This document shows, one piece after another, positions 5,504 to 6,857 of a DNA stretch of 6,857 nt (the first letter of the stretch is position 1; each line of letters starts with the position of its first letter). This DNA comes from Bacillota bacterium (GTDB lineage: Bacteria > Bacillota > Clostridia > Christensenellales > QAND01), in contig DXZF01000173.1 in NCBI GenBank assembly GCA_019415425.1, positions 1 to 6,857 of the forward strand, written 5' to 3'. A program made the position numbers and the translations under genes. The notes under the pieces were generated by a model that saw nothing but the letters and a program-made list of their open reading frames with translations, ran no database searches and had not been told where the DNA came from.

Positions 5504-6367
5504 TTAGCTCTCCTCCGTCACGGTACCGTCGTAGAGGAATTCCGTGACCATGTGGCAAAAGCGGTCGGGCTTTTCCTCGTGCGGCAAATGCCCGCAGTTG
5601 CGCATGATGGTCAGATGGCCCGCCGGCGTGGCGGCCTGGTACGGTTCGCTGCAAGGCGTTGCGGGACGCCAACGGTCCTCAGAGCCCCAGCAGTACAGCA
5701 CCTCGTGCGGCAGCATGCGCAGGCGCGAAACCACTTCGCCCTCGTCAAAGTTCTGGATGCTGCGGCGCAGCACCTCGCGGCTCTCTTTGGAATCCAGCGT
5801 ATCGTACACCTGTTGGATGTTGCGCTCGTCCAGGCACGTCTGGTCAAACATGCACCCGCGCAAAAACTTGCGCACGACGTTCTCCCCAAACAACAGGGCC
5901 GCCAATTTGGAGAACGGGCCGCTCATCATCTTGAACAGCAACGGCATCTCGGGCGTCAGTCCACCCGGGGCGATGCACACCGCGCGCCCTACGCGCTCGG
6001 GATAGTGCACCATGAAGTCGAGCGCGTACACGGCGCCGCTGCCCATGGCCAAGAGATGCGTCTGCCGGATGCGCAACGTGTTGAGCAGCGCCAGCAGAAA
6101 TTCGGAATTCTCTTCAATGCTATACGTCAGATCCGGCTTGTCGGAGTACCCGTAGCCGATCATGTCCACCGCGACGACCAGAAAGTGCTCGCTCAACGCG
6201 TCGAAATTGCGGCGCCAGGTATAGGCAGACTGCCCGATGCCGTGAATGAGCAATAGGGGGTCTCCCTCTCCGGCCGCGGTAATGTGTACGCGCAACCCCT
6301 GGATCTCTACATATTCGCCTGTATGCTCGCCGTAGTAGAAGCGACGCGGCTGCGGATATTGTGGCAT
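5504..6367 (-). CDS. Alpha/beta-hydrolase-fold protein with atypical nucleophile elbow
   Basis: The 287-aa product has the typical alpha/beta hydrolase layout: GLRVHITAAGEGDPLLLIHGIGQSAYTW split over 24-51 (the oxyanion HGIG at 42-45), the VVAVDMIGYGYSDKP strand and loop at 64-78, the elbow region LLAMGSGAVYALDF at 105-118, YPERV at 122-126, and a cap domain at about 140-215. The acid D231 (in WGSEDRW) and the base H260 (in NCGHLPHEEKP) are in place. Counting back from YPERV, however, the nucleophile position is Gly 109, and the only Ser is at the next position. The protein may be inactive, a binding protein, or use an unusual geometry. There is no signal peptide. The ATG at 6367 has AAGGAG 6 nt upstream, although the frame is open to 6514. 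It heads an operon with DUF951 and lepB. Substrate is unknown. Confidence 0.88.
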   Translation of the reverse strand: MPQYPQPRRFYYGEHTGEYVEIQGLRVHITAAGEGDPLLLIHGIGQSAYTWRRNFDALSEHFLVVAVDMIGYGYSDKPDLTYSIEENSEFLLALLNTLRIRQTHLLAMGSGAVYALDFMVHYPERVGRAVCIAPGGLTPEMPLLFKMMSGPFSKLAALLFGENVVRKFLRGCMFDQTCLDERNIQQVYDTLDSKESREVLRRSIQNFDEGEVVSRLRMLPHEVLYCWGSEDRWRPATPCSEPYQAATPAGHLTIMRNCGHLPHEEKPDRFCHMVTEFLYDGTVTEES

Positions 6368-6373
6368 TCCAGG

Positions 6374-6379
6374 CTCCTT
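6374..6379 (-). promoter_or_regulatory. Ribosome binding site of the hydrolase gene
   Basis: AAGGAG on the minus strand, 6 nt before the ATG at 6367. It fixes the start there and leaves the upstream open frame (to 6514) as untranslated leader. Confidence 0.8.
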
Positions 6380-6399
6380 CCTTACAATCTGTTGCAATC

Positions 6400-6514
6400 G
6401 ACAAACCATCCGGTTGCCCAGCGGTTTGTCCATGGACGCAATCGCATACGGCCGCTCACGACAGGCACATATGCGAAAATGCGTGCACAGCAAATAAACG
6501 GCTTCTGCACGCAT
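6400..6514 (-). promoter_or_regulatory. Structured 5' leader with three consecutive hairpins
   Basis: On the minus strand three stems follow each other. P1 pairs ATGCGTGCA (6506-6514) with TGCACGCAT (6479-6487), 9 bp, followed by TTTT. P2 pairs CGCATA (6470-6475) with TATGCG (6443-6448), with an inner GCC/GGC. P3 pairs GACAAACC (6423-6430) with GGTTTGTC (6400-6407), 8 bp, and continues through a G-U pair, a bulged A and a 4-bp stem capped by a GCAA tetraloop. P3 ends about 20 nt before the ribosome binding site. The arrangement suggests a regulatory RNA leader. I do not recognise any known riboswitch class in it. Confidence 0.55.
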
Positions 6515-6518
6515 CCAT

Positions 6519-6547
6519 ATTCTACATCATTGACGAAGCGTTTGCAA
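6519..6547 (-). promoter_or_regulatory. Probable promoter of the hydrolase-DUF951-lepB operon
   Basis: On the minus strand: TTGCAA (6542-6547), a 17-nt spacer, and TAGAAT (6519-6524). The implied start is near 6512, which would place the first hairpin of the leader at the very 5' end of the transcript. Called by eye. Confidence 0.55.
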
Positions 6548-6691
6548 ATCATACGTGGCGCCCATTGCGCCGGGCAATTTGTGAAACCGGGCAACTGCAG
6601 ACAGCGTACGTCGGCGCACTGGCAACGTTGTGGCCGGCCTCGCGCCCCCTTTCGCCGCCGCGGCGCGACCGTACAAGAGGACGGGGGAGGG
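6548..6691. other. GC-rich intergenic region with short repeats
   Basis: No gene is visible between the hydrolase promoter and the end of the edge gene. The stretch holds a direct repeat CCGGGCAA (6570-6577 and 6587-6594). It also has small overlapping hairpins: GGCGC/GCGCC at 6557-6571 and ATTGC/GCAAT at 6564-6578. A longer-range pairing of GTACGTCG (6606-6613) with CGACCGTAC (6666-6674) has one bulged base. None has a T-run, so I cannot call a terminator for the edge gene. Function unknown. Confidence 0.4.
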
Positions 6692-6857
6692 TTATGCCCT
6701 GTCTTTGGGGAGCTGGCGGCACAGGCGCTGCGCCTCCCGCATCAGCCGCTGCGGCTCGTTGCGGCGGGGATCCTGCGCGCACTGTTCGAACAGCAACTGT
6801 TTGATGCGCCCCACGCGCGGCCCGGGGCCAATCCCACACGCCCGCATGATCTGTGTG
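6692..6857 (-). CDS. C-terminal end of a probable CCA-adding tRNA nucleotidyltransferase (partial)
   Basis: This is the last 54 codons of a gene that enters from the right edge and ends with TAA at 6692-6694. The segment GIGPGPRVGRIKQLLFEQ, at residues 8-25 of the visible part, followed by a charged helix with QDPRRNEPQRLMREAQRL, matches the C-terminal pattern of class II CCA-adding enzymes/poly(A) polymerases (a GxxPGPxVGxxL helix, then a final helix). Such enzymes add or repair the CCA end of tRNA. Without the catalytic head domain I cannot separate a CCA-adding enzyme from a poly(A) polymerase or an A-adding partner. It runs in the same direction as the hydrolase operon, 324 nt upstream of it, with no clear terminator between. 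Confidence 0.7.
   Translation of the reverse strand, partial: TQIMRACGIGPGPRVGRIKQLLFEQCAQDPRRNEPQRLMREAQRLCRQLPKDRA

Noticed and set aside
5492..6256. A 254-codon open frame on the plus strand
   Set aside because: It is antisense to the alpha/beta hydrolase, which has a clear fold, start and ribosome binding site. Its composition is the usual antisense pattern.
6368..6514. Extending the hydrolase upstream by 49 codons
   Set aside because: The added segment has no fold similarity, no ribosome binding site at its start, and is occupied by strong hairpins, whereas the ATG at 6367 has a good ribosome binding site.
6400..6514. Assigning the hydrolase leader to a known riboswitch such as c-di-GMP, TPP, SAM, cobalamin or ZTP
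   Set aside because: I could not find the conserved core sequences I would expect of any of these classes, so I only call it a structured leader.
6361..6804. A 147-codon open frame on the plus strand spanning the intergenic region
   Set aside because: No ribosome binding site, low-complexity Arg/Ala/Pro-rich sequence, and it runs opposite the conserved end of the edge gene.

Overview
The window looks like chromosomal DNA from a fairly GC-rich member of the Firmicutes/Clostridia. The main reasons are the rpsF-ssb-rpsR cluster with a DUF951 gene just upstream, a Sip/Lep-type signal peptidase with one membrane anchor, strong AGGAGG-type ribosome binding sites, and several recognisable sigma-A-type promoters with extended -10 elements. 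No transposase, integrase, phage gene, CRISPR array, tRNA or rRNA is visible. I see no undescribed defence or mobile system; most of the window is housekeeping and DNA repair.

Left part, minus strand (28-1550): a promoter at 1521-1550 drives a membrane-anchored solute-binding protein gene (TTG start) followed after 35 nt by a family I inorganic pyrophosphatase gene. No transporter permease or ATPase is in view.

Centre-left, plus strand (1643-3416): divergently transcribed from the first unit is a two-gene unit. Its first gene encodes a full-length Ada protein (methylphosphotriester repair domain, AraC-type DNA-binding domain, O6-alkylguanine methyltransferase domain). It overlaps by 35 nt a gene for a protein with two cysteine-rich CCG-like modules of the HdrB/Fe-S type. 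A perfect 15-bp stem at 3467-3504 separates this unit from the convergent ribosomal protein operon and probably terminates both.

Centre-right, minus strand (3565-4686): rpsF (bS6), ssb and rpsR (bS18) lie behind a near-consensus promoter (TTGCCT-17-TATAAT). The short leader contains a hairpin that could be the S6:S18 autoregulatory site.

Right part, minus strand (4700-6547): an alpha/beta-hydrolase-fold gene, a small DUF951 gene and a signal peptidase I gene form a second operon. It starts from a promoter at 6519-6547 with a leader of about 145 nt holding three consecutive hairpins, and probably ends at a terminator that overlaps the lepB stop codon. The hydrolase lacks the nucleophile serine at the expected place. 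At the right edge is the C-terminal end of a probable CCA-adding tRNA nucleotidyltransferase.

The points most worth a second look are the structured leader before the hydrolase, the hydrolase with Gly at the nucleophile position, the coupling of Ada to a CCG-domain protein, the orphan binding protein lacking the usual ligand-binding Arg, and the possible S6:S18 leader. All calls are by reading the sequence; no database search was run.
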